Source: Opitutia bacterium
GTDB taxonomy: Bacteria; Verrucomicrobiota; Verrucomicrobiia; Opitutales; Opitutaceae
Assembly: GCA_947474365.1 (NCBI GenBank)
Contig: CANJIU010000031.1
Coordinates: forward strand, 21,417 to 85,416
Reading direction: 5' to 3'
Length of the DNA stretch: 64,000 nt
This document shows, in pieces, positions 34,409 through 43,156 of this stretch. Each line of letters opens with the position of its first letter. Within the stretch, counting starts at the first letter, position 1. Under the pieces are notes generated by a model that did not search any database, was not told where the DNA came from, and saw only the letters and a list, made by a program, of their open reading frames with translations. The translations under genes and the position numbers were made by a program.

Positions 34409-34714
34409 ATGCCGAAGACCTCCGCCATCGAGCGCAATAAGAAGCGCATCAAGCTCTCCGCCAAGTTCGCCGCCAAGCGCGCCGAGCTGAAGGCGCTCCT
34501 CATCAATCCCGCCACCACGGACGAAGAGTTTCATGCGACGCAGAAGAAGCTGCAAAAACTCCCGCGCAACTCATCACCGACGCGCATCCGCAACCGTTGC
34601 TCTCTGAGTGGTCGCCCGCGCGCTTACATTCGCAAATTCGGTGTTTCCCGTATCACTTTCCGAGAGCTCGCGCTTAACGGCAAGATCCCGGGCGTAATCA
34701 AATCTTCCTGGTAA
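34409..34714 (+). CDS. rpsN: 30S ribosomal protein S14, long zinc-independent form
   Basis: 101 residues from the ATG at 34409; the frame continues upstream inside rplE and that part is not S14. It is the longer form that lacks the CxxC...CxxC zinc motif: only one cysteine ([31 protein letters not shown]) is present. The central insertion ([25 protein letters not shown]) is characteristic of this form. It starts 20 bases after rplE. A small hairpin (ATGCGCC-TCT-GGCGCAT, 34739-34755) lies between it and rpsH. Confidence 0.97.
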   Translation: MPKTSAIERNKKRIKLSAKFAAKRAELKALLINPATTDEEFHATQKKLQKLPRNSSPTRIRNRCSLSGRPRAYIRKFGVSRITFRELALNGKIPGVIKSSW

Positions 34715-34793
34715 TTTTCCTCTGGCTCACGGGGGTTTATGCGCCTCTGGCGCATCGGATATGACCCGCGCGGCCGCCTAAACAACATCCATC

Positions 34794-35186
34794 ATGACCG
34801 ACCCGATTAGTGACTTCCTCACACGACTGCGCAACGCCTCCAAGGCGAAGCTCGATGAGTGTGTGATCCCTCATTCGAAGCTGAAGGAAAGCGTCGCCGC
34901 GATCCTCAAGACCGAAGGCTACATTTCCGAGCACGCCAACAGCACCGATGCTCAGGGTCATAAGACTCTGGTGGTGAAAATGAAGTACGTCGATGGGGCT
35001 CCTGCCATCACGGGACTCACGCGGGTTTCCACTCCCGGCCGCCGGCTTTACTACAGCTACACGGATATTCCGCGGGTCCTGAACGGCCTCGGGATCGGCA
35101 TCATCTCGACCTCCAAGGGATTGATGAAGGACGCCGACTGCCGCCGCAACAAGGCTGGCGGCGAACTGCTCTGCAACGTTTGGTAA
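34794..35186 (+). CDS. rpsH: 30S ribosomal protein S8
   Basis: 130 residues: MTDPISDFLTRLRNASKAKLDECVIPHSKLKESVAAILKTEGYI, TRVSTPGRRLYYSYTDIPRVLNGLGIGIISTSKGLM and the C-terminal GGELLCNVW. In E. coli S8 is the spc-operon repressor. It binds central-domain 16S rRNA. The gene is in its normal place between rpsN and rplF. Confidence 0.98.
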   Translation: MTDPISDFLTRLRNASKAKLDECVIPHSKLKESVAAILKTEGYISEHANSTDAQGHKTLVVKMKYVDGAPAITGLTRVSTPGRRLYYSYTDIPRVLNGLGIGIISTSKGLMKDADCRRNKAGGELLCNVW

Positions 35187-35225
35187 ACGGCCCTGCGCCC
35201 ACTACCACTTAGCCACTTTTATAAA

Positions 35226-35762
35226 ATGAGCCGCATCGGCAAACAACCCGTTCCAATCCCGGACAAGGTCAAAGTCACCGTCACTGGTGGCACCGTCCTC
35301 GTCGAGGGGCCCAAGGGCAAAGTCCAGAAAACTTTTGCTCCTGTCGTCAAAGTCACCGTCGCTGATAAGAAGGTCACTTTCGCGCCCACCGAAGACACCC
35401 GCTTTTCTAATGCCATGTATGGCACCGCCCGCTCGGTGGTTGCTGGTATGGTCAAGGGTGTTACGGACGGCTACGTGAAGGACCTCGAGATTCAAGGCGT
35501 TGGTTTCAAGGCGAATCTCAAAGGCAAGCAGCTGGACCTCGCTCTCGGCTACTCGCACCCCATCGTGATGGACATTCCGGAAGGAATCAAAATCACCGTC
35601 GTCGACCAGACCAAGGTCAAGGTTGAGGGGGCCGACAAGCAACTCGTTGGCGCCGTGACGGCTGAGATTCGCAGCTACTATCCGCCAGAGCCCTACAAGG
35701 GCAAGGGCGTGCGCATCGTCGGCGAGCGTGTTCGCCGCAAGGAAGGCAAGACCGTCGCCTAA
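35226..35762 (+). CDS. rplF: 50S ribosomal protein L6
   Basis: 178 residues: MSRIGKQPVPIPDKVKVTV, the repeated domain architecture, and the C-terminal rRNA-binding end YYPPEPYKGKGVRIVGERVRRKEGKTVA. L6 sits near the factor-binding site and the sarcin-ricin loop. Normal length and position, 11 bases ahead of rplR. Confidence 0.98.
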   Translation: MSRIGKQPVPIPDKVKVTVTGGTVLVEGPKGKVQKTFAPVVKVTVADKKVTFAPTEDTRFSNAMYGTARSVVAGMVKGVTDGYVKDLEIQGVGFKANLKGKQLDLALGYSHPIVMDIPEGIKITVVDQTKVKVEGADKQLVGAVTAEIRSYYPPEPYKGKGVRIVGERVRRKEGKTVA

Positions 35763-35773
35763 GGACCACATCC

Positions 35774-36136
35774 ATGAACACCGTTACGAAAGCCCGCCTC
35801 CTCCAGAATCGTCGTTGGCGCATCCGCAAGAAGGTCACCGGCACCGCGCTCCGTCCGCGGCTCGCCGTTCGCTTCACCTCGAAGCACGTCTATGCCCAGG
35901 CCATCGACGACGATGCCGGCAAGACATTGGTATTTCTTGGGAGTCTCGATGCCGAACTGCGCAAGCAGAAGCTCAAGGCCAATATCGCCAGCGCGAAGGT
36001 GCTGGGCGTGGCGTTCGCCGCCAAGGCGAAGGCCGCCGGCATCACCGCGGTCGTCTTTGATCGCAGTGGTGCGCCATACCATGGCAAAGTCAAAACATTC
36101 GCCGACGCCGCACGCGAAGGCGGCCTTCAATTCTAA
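35774..36136 (+). CDS. rplR: 50S ribosomal protein L18
   Basis: 120 residues: [52 protein letters not shown] and a C-terminal [27 protein letters not shown]18 carries 5S rRNA into the central protuberance with L5. Only five bases separate it from rpsE, pointing to translational coupling. Confidence 0.97.
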   Translation: MNTVTKARLLQNRRWRIRKKVTGTALRPRLAVRFTSKHVYAQAIDDDAGKTLVFLGSLDAELRKQKLKANIASAKVLGVAFAAKAKAAGITAVVFDRSGAPYHGKVKTFADAAREGGLQF

Positions 36137-36141
36137 AAAGC

Positions 36142-36837
36142 ATGAGCACCGAACCCACTTCCGAGTCTGTTTCACCCGCCACTGAATCCGCTGTGTCCGC
36201 CCCGGCGGCCGCCGCTGAAGCCGCGGCTCCCGCCGCTGCGCCGGCGCGTGAACAGCGTGCTCCCCGCGGCCAGGGTGGCCCGGGCGGTTTCCGCGGCCAA
36301 GGTGGCGGCGGTTTCCGTGGTCCCCGCCGTGATGGCGGTCGCCGCGATAATCGCGACAAGCAGGCCGAGGGCGACGGCCCGACGATGATCGAGAAGGTCG
36401 TCTTCATCAACCGTTGCGCCAAGGTCGTGAAGGGCGGACGCCGCTTTTCGTTTGCCGCGCTCGCCGTTGTCGGCGACGGCAAGGGCAAGGTTGGCATTGG
36501 TTATGGCAAGGCCAACGAAGTTCCGGATGCCATCAAGAAGGGCACCGCGAACGCGCACAAACATCTCGTGAGCGTGAAGCTGAAAGGTGACACGATCCCT
36601 CATGATGTGATGGGCGAATACGACGGTGGTCGCGTCATGCTCAAGCCCGCCTCGCCCGGCACCGGCCTCATCGCTGGTGGCGGTGTGCGCGCGGTGCTAG
36701 AGGCGGCCGGCGTGAAGAATATTCTCACGAAATCGATGGGTTCCTCGAACCACATCGCCGTCGTGCATGCGACGCTGGAAGGTCTCCGCAAGCTCCGTCT
36801 TGCCGAGGACATCTCCAAGGTCCGCGCCACAGCCTGA
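36142..36837 (+). CDS. rpsE: 30S ribosomal protein S5 with an Ala- and RGG-like N-terminal extension
   Basis: 231 residues; standard S5 is about 160-170. The first ~70 residues are extra: an Ala/Pro/Glu-rich part (residues 1-35) and a Gly/Arg part with [19 protein letters not shown] and [10 protein letters not shown], which resembles RGG-box RNA-binding tails. The normal core follows ([76 protein letters not shown]). S5 acts in decoding accuracy and mRNA entry. The start is the only ATG after rplR and has no alternative before the core. Confidence 0.96.
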   Translation: MSTEPTSESVSPATESAVSAPAAAAEAAAPAAAPAREQRAPRGQGGPGGFRGQGGGGFRGPRRDGGRRDNRDKQAEGDGPTMIEKVVFINRCAKVVKGGRRFSFAALAVVGDGKGKVGIGYGKANEVPDAIKKGTANAHKHLVSVKLKGDTIPHDVMGEYDGGRVMLKPASPGTGLIAGGGVRAVLEAAGVKNILTKSMGSSNHIAVVHATLEGLRKLRLAEDISKVRATA

Positions 36838-36844
36838 CGCTGGA

Positions 36845-36866
36845 CGGAGCCGCTTCGTCGGCTCCG
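36845..36866 (+). other. GC hairpin in the rpsE-rplO gap
   Basis: CGGAGCCG-CTTCGT-CGGCTCCG, a perfect 8-bp stem, stands in the 100-base gap where rpmD is expected in other genomes. There is no U-tract. The gap is too short for an L30 gene and has no suitable open frame. Confidence 0.5.
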
Positions 36867-36937
36867 GCAACCAATCACAAAAATCCGAGTCTCCGCCGCC
36901 TGTCCGCGGCGTGAGGCGCCATCCATAGGAATCCAAA

Positions 36938-37384
36938 ATGAAACTCCACAATCTGCAAAATGTCGCCGGTGCCGTGCACCGCAAGAAGCGTGTCGGCTGC
37001 GGCGAAGGCGGCGGCCACGGCAAGACGAGCGGTCGCGGCGGTAAGGGCCAGACCGCCCGGTCTGGTAGCAGCATCCGCCCTGGCTTTGAAGGCGGTCAGA
37101 TGCCGCTCTACCGTAAACTACCGCATCGTGGTTTTAACAACTACAACCACCGCACGGAAATTGCGGTGCTGAATGTTGGTGATCTTGCCTTGCTCGACGC
37201 CAGCGTATCTGAGGTGACTGCTGTTTCTCTGGCCGCTGCCGGTTTGATTCGCGGGGGCGAGAAAGCCGTCAAGATTTTGGGCGACGGCGAACTCAGCCGT
37301 GCCTTGAAGGTGACGGCCGCGAAGTTTTCCGAGTCAGCCAAGGCCAAGATCGAGAAGGCCGGCGGTCAGGCAATCGTCGCCTGA
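36938..37384 (+). CDS. rplO: 50S ribosomal protein L15
   Basis: 148 residues: MKLHNLQNVAGAVHRKKRVGCGEGGGHGKTSGRGGKGQTARSGSSIRPGFEGGQMPLYRKLPHRGFNN is the typical glycine-rich N-terminal half; the C-terminal globular domain ends KAKIEKAGGQAIVA. L15 is a late-assembly protein. In most bacteria rpmD (L30) lies between rpsE and rplO, but not here. A perfect intrinsic terminator starts ten bases after the stop. Confidence 0.97.
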   Translation: MKLHNLQNVAGAVHRKKRVGCGEGGGHGKTSGRGGKGQTARSGSSIRPGFEGGQMPLYRKLPHRGFNNYNHRTEIAVLNVGDLALLDASVSEVTAVSLAAAGLIRGGEKAVKILGDGELSRALKVTAAKFSESAKAKIEKAGGQAIVA

Positions 37385-37390
37385 TTTTTT

Positions 37391-37417
37391 AAGGCGCGTC
37401 CTTGACGCGCCTTTTTT
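37391..37417 (+). terminator. Intrinsic terminator between rplO and secY
   Basis: AAGGCGCGTC (37391-37400), loop CTT, GACGCGCCTT (37404-37413), then four more T. A 10-bp perfect stem with U-tract. It divides the spc gene set, so secY and the genes after it should have reduced read-through or their own promoter in 37418-37458. Confidence 0.9.
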
Positions 37418-37458
37418 CGTTCTCTCGTCTCACGCGTTCAACCTTTCGTCTCTCACCC

Positions 37459-38964
37459 GTGTTTTCCGCCTTCACGAACTCCCTGAAGATCCCGGAGCTG
37501 CGCTCCCGCATCTTCTACACGCTGTCGCTGCTCTTCGTTGCGCGCGTCGCCTCGATCATCCCGCTGCCGGGCATCGACCCGCACCCGTTGCAGCGCTTTT
37601 TTGCCGAGCAGGCGTCGAGTGGGGCCGGCAACTTGATCGGTCTCTACAACATGTTCACCGGCGGCGCGCTCACCAAGGGTGCGATCGCGGCCCTGGGCAT
37701 CATGCCGTACATCAGTGCGTCGATCATCTTCCAGTTGATGACGGCGGTGGTTCCGGCTCTCAGCCGGCTCCAGCAGGAAGGTGACGTCGGGCGGCAAAAA
37801 CTCACCCAGTACACCCGCTATGCAACGGTGCTGATCTGCATCATTCAGGGGACGCTCCTCCTTTTGGCATTGCAAAATCCGGGACAGCTTTTTCCAGGCT
37901 ACGATGTTTCAACTTACGGTTCGATTGTGATCATCGGCAAGTGGAGTTTCATTTTCACCTCGGTCATTTTCATGACCGCCGGGACGATGTTGCTGATGTG
38001 GTTGGGCGAGCAGATTACCCAGCGAGGAATTGGTAATGGTGTTTCCCTCCTGATCACCGTCGGTATTCTTGCCGATATTCCAGGTGCGGCGGCGCAGACA
38101 ATTAACTTGTTCTTCCGTCCGGTTGGCACGGGGCCGACCTTGGGGCTTCCTCAGGCGGTCATCATGATTGCCCTCTTCGTCGTGGTGACGATGGGTATTA
38201 TTGCGGTCGTTCAAGGCCAACGGAAGATCCCGGTCCAGTACGCCAAGCGCGTTGTGGGCAACAAAGTGATGGGCGGCCAGAGTTCCTTTCTGCCCCTCAA
38301 GGTGAATTACTCGGGCGTCATGCCAGTCATTTTTGCCAGCGCTATCCTCCTGTTCCCTCAGCAGATTTTCTCGTGGGTCGGGGCTCATTTTCAGCTGAAA
38401 TTCCTGACCGAGTTTTCCAACAACCTCCTCCGCGGTCATTGGACTTACTACGCGCTCAACACGACCCTTATCCTGTTTTTCAGCTATTTCTGGGTGTCGG
38501 TCATGTTCAAGCCGATCCAAATTGCCGACGACCTCAAGAAATACGGTGGCTACATCCCTGGTGTCCGTCCGGGTGAGCCGACGGCGCAGTTTCTCGACTT
38601 CATCATGACGCGCCTGACGCTGGCTGGTGCAATTTTCCTGACGGTGATTGCGATCATGCCGGACGTCCTGTTGTTCGAACTTAATGTCCCGACCCGGATC
38701 GCGTATTTCTTCGGCGGCACCGGCATGCTAATCACGGTGGGCGTCATTCTCGACACCATGCGGCAGATTGAGACGTTCCTTCTGCAACGGCATTATGATG
38801 GGTTCTTGAAGAAGGGCCGAATCCGGGCTCGTAGCGCCAATCCGCAGCAAGGTATGGCTGGTGAAGCGCTCAGCCACGAGGCCGTGATGAAGATCGCGCT
38901 GCCAATGCTGGGGTTGCTGGTTTTGGGTGCCGCAATCTGGGCCTACAAGGCCTTTTTGAAATAA
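37459..38964 (+). CDS. secY: Preprotein translocase subunit SecY
   Basis: 501 residues from a GTG at 37459 (MFSAFTNSLKIPELRSR); the longer frame starts with TTG inside the terminator stem and is rejected. Ten membrane segments are expected; landmarks are ARVASIIPLPGIDPHPLQRFF, GNLIGLYNMFTGGALTKGAIAALGIMPYISASII, GERITQ-like EQITQRGIGNGVSLLI, and the cytoplasmic C-terminal loop with PVQYAKRVVGNKVMGGQSSFLPLKVNYSGVMPVIFASA. SecY is the protein-conducting pore. The terminator immediately upstream is unusual, and the next gene is an adk-like one. Confidence 0.96.
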   Translation: MFSAFTNSLKIPELRSRIFYTLSLLFVARVASIIPLPGIDPHPLQRFFAEQASSGAGNLIGLYNMFTGGALTKGAIAALGIMPYISASIIFQLMTAVVPALSRLQQEGDVGRQKLTQYTRYATVLICIIQGTLLLLALQNPGQLFPGYDVSTYGSIVIIGKWSFIFTSVIFMTAGTMLLMWLGEQITQRGIGNGVSLLITVGILADIPGAAAQTINLFFRPVGTGPTLGLPQAVIMIALFVVVTMGIIAVVQGQRKIPVQYAKRVVGNKVMGGQSSFLPLKVNYSGVMPVIFASAILLFPQQIFSWVGAHFQLKFLTEFSNNLLRGHWTYYALNTTLILFFSYFWVSVMFKPIQIADDLKKYGGYIPGVRPGEPTAQFLDFIMTRLTLAGAIFLTVIAIMPDVLLFELNVPTRIAYFFGGTGMLITVGVILDTMRQIETFLLQRHYDGFLKKGRIRARSANPQQGMAGEALSHEAVMKIALPMLGLLVLGAAIWAYKAFLK

Positions 38965-38983
38965 GTTCTTTACTCTGGTCGCG

Positions 38984-39415
38984 ATGGCTGGCATCTCCGA
39001 CCCCTTCGCTGGTCGCGGCCCTGCCGCCAAGGCGAAGTTGTTACTTCTCGGTTCGCCGGATTTTCATTTCGAAAAGCTGATTAATCGGGCCCGTTCTTTG
39101 AACATTGAGCACGTCTCTCCATTTGGCCTCCCGAGGCCGGAGATTTCGCGCCGCGCGGTTTCGACCGCTGCGGAGGAAGTTAACCTGTTGACGCTGATGC
39201 GTCGCTGGTTCTTTACGCGCAAACCTGATGCGGGTTTTGTCCTGTCGGACTTCCCGGCTACGCTGCTCCAAGCAAAAGTGTTTGATGAATGGCTGGAGGC
39301 CCGCGATGAAGCGATTACCGCTGTATTCGCCGGCCCCGGCTCACCCACCGCGGTTGTCACTCACTATTGCACGCTCGGTCTCCTGGAAGAGACGAGCATC
39401 CTCGCTGACGCATGA
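38984..39415 (+). CDS. Degenerate adenylate-kinase-like protein in the adk position
   Basis: 143 residues. It occupies the place of adk between secY and map, and its sequence follows adenylate kinase at low similarity: KLLLLGSPDFHFEK (residues 18-31) where Adk has LLGxPGxGKGT, and DAGFVLSDFPATLLQAKVFDEWL (82-104) where Adk has GFLLDGFPRTxxQAxxL. The P-loop glycines and lysine are missing, and the catalytic Arg of DGFPRT is Ala (SDFPAT). The protein ends before the LID and the rest of the CORE domain, so ATP/AMP phosphotransfer is very unlikely. It overlaps map by four bases. A true adk must lie elsewhere. Its role, perhaps regulatory or none, is unknown. Confidence 0.7.
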   Translation: MAGISDPFAGRGPAAKAKLLLLGSPDFHFEKLINRARSLNIEHVSPFGLPRPEISRRAVSTAAEEVNLLTLMRRWFFTRKPDAGFVLSDFPATLLQAKVFDEWLEARDEAITAVFAGPGSPTAVVTHYCTLGLLEETSILADA

Positions 39416-40206
39416 CGATTCCGATCAAAAACAAAGACGGGATTGCCAAAATGCGCGAGGCGTGTGCCATTGCCGCCACGGTGCTTGAGCAACTCAAGCC
39501 CCTCGTGCGGCCGGGTATCACGACGCAAGACTTGGAAGAAGCAGGCCGCGATTGGATCGCTCGCCTGGGAGCCCGTAGCGCATGCTACGGGTACCAACAT
39601 GGTTCGCGCCGATATCCGGCCCACACCTGTATTTCCGTGAACGACGAGGTCGTTCACGGAATTCCGTCGTTCCGTCGCGTTTTGCGCGACGGCGATCTCG
39701 TTTCGCTCGACATTGTCGTATGGTACGACGGTTACATTGGTGACAATGCGTACACGGTCCCGGTGGGCACTCCCGGAACCGCAGTCGAAAAGCTCCTGCG
39801 AGTTTCCCGCGAAGCTCTTGGGCTCGGAATCCGGCAGGCGCAGGTCGGCAATCGCATTGGGGACATTTCCTTCGCAATTCAGCAATACGTCGAAGCAAAT
39901 GGATTCAGTGTTGTCCGTGACATGGTTGGCCATGGGGTGGGCGTCTCGATGCATGAGCCGCCCGAGATCCCGAATTTTGGCCGCCGTGGGACGGGCGACA
40001 GGATCAAGCCCGGCATGACGCTCGCGATCGAGCCCATGGTAAATGCCGGCGCCTACAAGACGAAGACGCTCTCCGACGGTTGGACGATTGTGACGGCTGA
40101 CGGTTCCCCATCAGCTCACTTCGAACATACCGTTCTCACATCCGAACGGGGGCCCGAAATCCTCACGATTCCCCGCAGTCCGAATGGTTCGGCGCCCGTC
40201 TCCTGA
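39412..40206 (+). CDS. map: Methionine aminopeptidase, type I
   Basis: 264 residues. It removes the initiator methionine from new proteins. The metal ligands of the family are all visible: D100 (SLDIVV), D111 (IGDNAY), H174 (VGHGVGVSMHEPP), E207 (AIEPMV) and E238 (FEHTVL), with H82 (VVHGIP) and H181 in the active site. Length matches E. coli Map. The start overlaps the stop of the adk-like gene (ATGA 39412-39415). In many bacteria infA and rpmJ follow; here rpsM comes next after 142 bases with no small gene between. Confidence 0.97.
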   Translation: MTIPIKNKDGIAKMREACAIAATVLEQLKPLVRPGITTQDLEEAGRDWIARLGARSACYGYQHGSRRYPAHTCISVNDEVVHGIPSFRRVLRDGDLVSLDIVVWYDGYIGDNAYTVPVGTPGTAVEKLLRVSREALGLGIRQAQVGNRIGDISFAIQQYVEANGFSVVRDMVGHGVGVSMHEPPEIPNFGRRGTGDRIKPGMTLAIEPMVNAGAYKTKTLSDGWTIVTADGSPSAHFEHTVLTSERGPEILTIPRSPNGSAPVS

Positions 40207-40348
40207 CCTATATCACTTTTCCCAGTTCATTTTCGATTCAGTCTCGCTGAATCAAATCTCTCTCATCCACCAATCCTCATTTCAGGTGCCACCACGGCAC
40301 CGTCCGGCACGAAAGCGCCGGGTTAGATTTTAACTCAAACCACACACC

Positions 40349-40729
40349 ATGCCTCGTCTCCTCGGCGTCGACATCCCCGCGAAAAAGAAAGTCGCGTACT
40401 CCCTCCGTTACATCAACGGCATTGGCCCCACGCGGGCCGATCTGCTCGTCAAGGAAGCGGGCCTTAACCCCGACATGCGGGCGCAGGACCTGACCGAAGA
40501 GCAGTTGAATAAGATTCTCCACATCATTACCGAGCACAAGTGGGTGCTTGAGGGTGACCTCCGCCGTGAAATCGCGGGCAATCTGAAGCGCCTGCAGGCG
40601 ATTAATTGCTACCGTGGCGTTCGTCACCGTCGCGGCCTCCCGGTTCGTGGCCAGCGTACCAGCACCAACGCCCGTACCCGCAAGGGCCCGCGCAAGACCG
40701 TTGGCGTCACCAAGGCGAAAGAAGTCTAA
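40349..40729 (+). CDS. rpsM: 30S ribosomal protein S13
   Basis: 126 residues: [82 protein letters not shown]13 contacts L5 and the P-site tRNA. It heads rpsM-rpsK-rpsD-rpoA-rplQ. The 142-base spacer ahead has hairpins (GGTGCC-ACCAC-GGCACC near 40288-40304 and a CCGGC/GCCGG pair) that could serve as the alpha-operon control site, but this is untested. Confidence 0.98.
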   Translation: MPRLLGVDIPAKKKVAYSLRYINGIGPTRADLLVKEAGLNPDMRAQDLTEEQLNKILHIITEHKWVLEGDLRREIAGNLKRLQAINCYRGVRHRRGLPVRGQRTSTNARTRKGPRKTVGVTKAKEV

Positions 40730-40741
40730 TCATTTACTAAC

Positions 40742-41413
40742 ATGGCCGAAGAAAAGTCCGCTCCGAAGAAAGAAAAACCCGCGAAGCCTGCCGCCGAAGG
40801 TGCTGCTGCTCCCGCTGCCGCCGCTCCTGCTGGCGAGAAGAAGGCCAAGGGTCCAAAGGGCTCTGGCGACAAGGGTGGCAAGACCGCTGCTGAAGGTGCT
40901 GCTCCCGCCGCGGGTGCTGCTCCGGCTGGCGCGCCGGCTCCCGGTCCGTCCGGCGAGCAGAAACCCGTCGAACTTGTGCACGGCGTGGCGAAGCAACCGA
41001 CTGCCGAGGACCTCCTCAAGGAAGAGCTCGGTTCGATCAAGGTTCGCAAGGCGAAGGGCTCGAAGAACGTCACCTCTGGTGTCGCAAACGTGCTGGCTTC
41101 GTTCAACAACACGATTGTCTCCATCACCGACCAAAAGGGTGCCGTCATTGCCTGGTCGTCCGCCGGCAAGTGCAATTTCCGCGGTTCCCGCAAGTCCACG
41201 GCTTATGCCGCCCAGGTTGTAGCCCAAGACGCCGCCCGCAATGCGATGGCGCACGGGCTGAAGGACATTATCATTCGCGTTTCCGGTCCTGGCCTCGGCC
41301 GCGACTCTGCGATCCGCGCCCTGCAGGCCATCGGCCTCGAAATCGTCTCGATTGTCGACGTTACACCGATTCCGCACAACGGCTGCCGTCCCCGCAAGCG
41401 CCGCCGCGTCTGA
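40742..41413 (+). CDS. rpsK: 30S ribosomal protein S11 with a ~95-residue N-terminal extension
   Basis: 223 residues; usual S11 is about 125-130. Residues 1-95 are low-complexity Ala/Lys/Gly/Pro (for example [20 protein letters not shown]), while the core from about residue 98 is normal ([87 protein letters not shown]). S11 lies on the 30S platform near the mRNA exit. The ATG at 40742 is 12 bases after rpsM; no start nearer the core has a good ribosome-binding site. Confidence 0.95.
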   Translation: MAEEKSAPKKEKPAKPAAEGAAAPAAAAPAGEKKAKGPKGSGDKGGKTAAEGAAPAAGAAPAGAPAPGPSGEQKPVELVHGVAKQPTAEDLLKEELGSIKVRKAKGSKNVTSGVANVLASFNNTIVSITDQKGAVIAWSSAGKCNFRGSRKSTAYAAQVVAQDAARNAMAHGLKDIIIRVSGPGLGRDSAIRALQAIGLEIVSIVDVTPIPHNGCRPRKRRRV

Positions 41414-41468
41414 TCGCGCGATGCGTGCGATCTCAAATCTGCAATTTCTAATCTCAATTCTCTAAAAC

Positions 41469-42080
41469 ATGGCTCGTTATACCGGCCCCACCACCCGCAT
41501 CAGCCGCCGCTTCGGTCAGCATATCCTCGGCTCTGGCAAAGCCTTCGAACGTCGCGGCTATCCGCCGGGCGTCCACGGCGCGAAGATGAAACGCAAGGTT
41601 TCCGAATATGCCGTCGGCCTCAACGAAAAGCAGAAGCTCCGTTACATTTACGGCTTGCTTGAACGCCAGTTCCGCCGCGTGTTCGAGAACGCCAAGCGCG
41701 AGCGCGGCGTCACCGGCGAACGCTTCCTCCAACTTCTGGAGTCCCGCCTCGACAGCACGATTTACCTGCTCGGTCTCGCCAAGAGCCGCGCCGCCGCGCG
41801 TCAGTTCGTAAATCACGGGCACATCCGCGTCAACGGCCACAAGGTGGACATCGCGAGCTACAACGTGCAGCCCGGTGACGAGATTGAGGTGAAGAACACG
41901 CCCGCGTCCCGTCAGCTTGCGACGCGTTGCCTTGAGGAAAACCGCATCCGCAACGTCCCCGGCTGGCTTACGATGAATCCCGAGACTTTCAAGGCCACCG
42001 TCGTGCGTCTCCCGACGCGTGAGGAGATGACCCAGGAAATCAACGAGCAGCTCATCGTCGAGTTCTACTCGCGCTTCTAA
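41469..42080 (+). CDS. rpsD: 30S ribosomal protein S4
   Basis: 203 residues: MARYTGPTTRISRRFGQHILGSGKAFERRGYPPGVHGAKMKRKVSEYAVGLNEKQKLRYIYGLLERQFRR, the S4 RNA-binding domain SRLDSTIYLLGLAKSRAAARQFVNHGHIRVNGHKVDIASYNVQPGDEIEVK. It lacks the N-terminal zinc cysteines (C-minus form). S4 starts 30S assembly and in E. coli represses the alpha operon. Normal place between rpsK and rpoA. Confidence 0.98.
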   Translation: MARYTGPTTRISRRFGQHILGSGKAFERRGYPPGVHGAKMKRKVSEYAVGLNEKQKLRYIYGLLERQFRRVFENAKRERGVTGERFLQLLESRLDSTIYLLGLAKSRAAARQFVNHGHIRVNGHKVDIASYNVQPGDEIEVKNTPASRQLATRCLEENRIRNVPGWLTMNPETFKATVVRLPTREEMTQEINEQLIVEFYSRF

Positions 42081-42135
42081 GCGCCCGTCCCGTCCTTTTT
42101 AAATTTCTCAACGCTTAACGTCAGAACTCCAAGCC

Positions 42136-43137
42136 ATGCCCAAACGTCTCGGAAAGTTCGAACTGCCCAGCAAACTCACCAAGGTCGAGGAAGGCGCCAC
42201 GCCGACCTACGCCAAGTTTATTGCTGAGCCCTTCGAGGCCGGTTACGGCCATACCGTCGGCAATTCGCTCCGCCGCGTGCTTCTCAGCTCCATCGAAGGC
42301 GCTGCCATCTCCTCGATCAAGATCGACGGGGTCAATCACGAGTTCCAGTCCATCGACGGCGTCGTCGAGGACGTGACCGACATCGTACTCAACCTGAAGA
42401 AAATCCTGATTGTCTCCACTAAGCGGGAGCCGATCACCCTTCAGATCAAAGCCTCCAAGGCCGGGGCGGTCACCGCCGCCGACATCCAGGCGGATGCCAA
42501 CATCCAGATCGTCAATCCCGATCAGGTCATCTGCACGCTCGATCACAAGCGCAGCTTCGAGGCCGAAATCGAGATCAAGACTGGCCGCGGCTACTATCCC
42601 GGTGAGACGAACAAGAAAGAGGAGCAGGCCATTGGTGTCATCCCGATCGACTCCCTGTTCTCTCCCGTTCGCTTGGTGAAGTATTCCGTTGAAGCGACGC
42701 GGGTCGGTCAAATCACCGACTACGACAAGCTTATCCTCGAAATCTGGACGGACGGGCGCATCACTCCCGACGATTCCCTCAAGCAGGCCGCGTCGATTCT
42801 GAAGCATCACCTCGACGTGTTTGATCGCGTGAGCGAGGAAGCCTACGAGTTCGAGAACCAACAGTCAGAGGTCAGCGAGGAGCAGAACAAGCTCCGCAAG
42901 CTGCTCAATATGTCGGTCAACGAAATCGAACTTTCCGTTCGTGCCGCCAACTGCCTGAACAACGCGAATATCACCACCGTTGGCGAACTCGCGATGAAGA
43001 CCGAGCAGGAGATGCTCAAGTACCGTAACTTCGGCAAGAAGTCGCTCAACGAAATTAAGGAGAAGCTCGAAGCCCTCGGCCTTTCGCTGGGCATGAAATT
43101 CGACGAGCGCCTCCTCGACACCAAGAAGGAAGCCTGA
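42136..43137 (+). CDS. rpoA: DNA-directed RNA polymerase subunit alpha
   Basis: 333 residues. The N-terminal dimerisation domain (FIAEPFEAGYGHTVGNSLRRVLLSSIEGAAISSIKIDGVNHEFQSIDGVVEDVTDIVLNLK) and the C-terminal domain that touches UP elements and activators (LNMSVNEIELSVRAANCLNNANITTVGELAMKTEQEMLKYRNFGKKSLNEIKEKL) are both complete. It completes the RNA polymerase core encoded in this window together with rpoB and rpoC. It lies 55 bases after rpsD. The gap to rplQ carries a long inverted repeat. Confidence 0.98.
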   Translation: MPKRLGKFELPSKLTKVEEGATPTYAKFIAEPFEAGYGHTVGNSLRRVLLSSIEGAAISSIKIDGVNHEFQSIDGVVEDVTDIVLNLKKILIVSTKREPITLQIKASKAGAVTAADIQADANIQIVNPDQVICTLDHKRSFEAEIEIKTGRGYYPGETNKKEEQAIGVIPIDSLFSPVRLVKYSVEATRVGQITDYDKLILEIWTDGRITPDDSLKQAASILKHHLDVFDRVSEEAYEFENQQSEVSEEQNKLRKLLNMSVNEIELSVRAANCLNNANITTVGELAMKTEQEMLKYRNFGKKSLNEIKEKLEALGLSLGMKFDERLLDTKKEA

Positions 43138-43156
43138 GCGAAGTCGCGAGTAGAGG

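Noticed and set aside
37402..37458. Upstream TTG start for SecY giving 520 residues
   Set aside because: It lies within the rplO terminator stem and the extra residues are not SecY-like; GTG at 37459 fits the family start.
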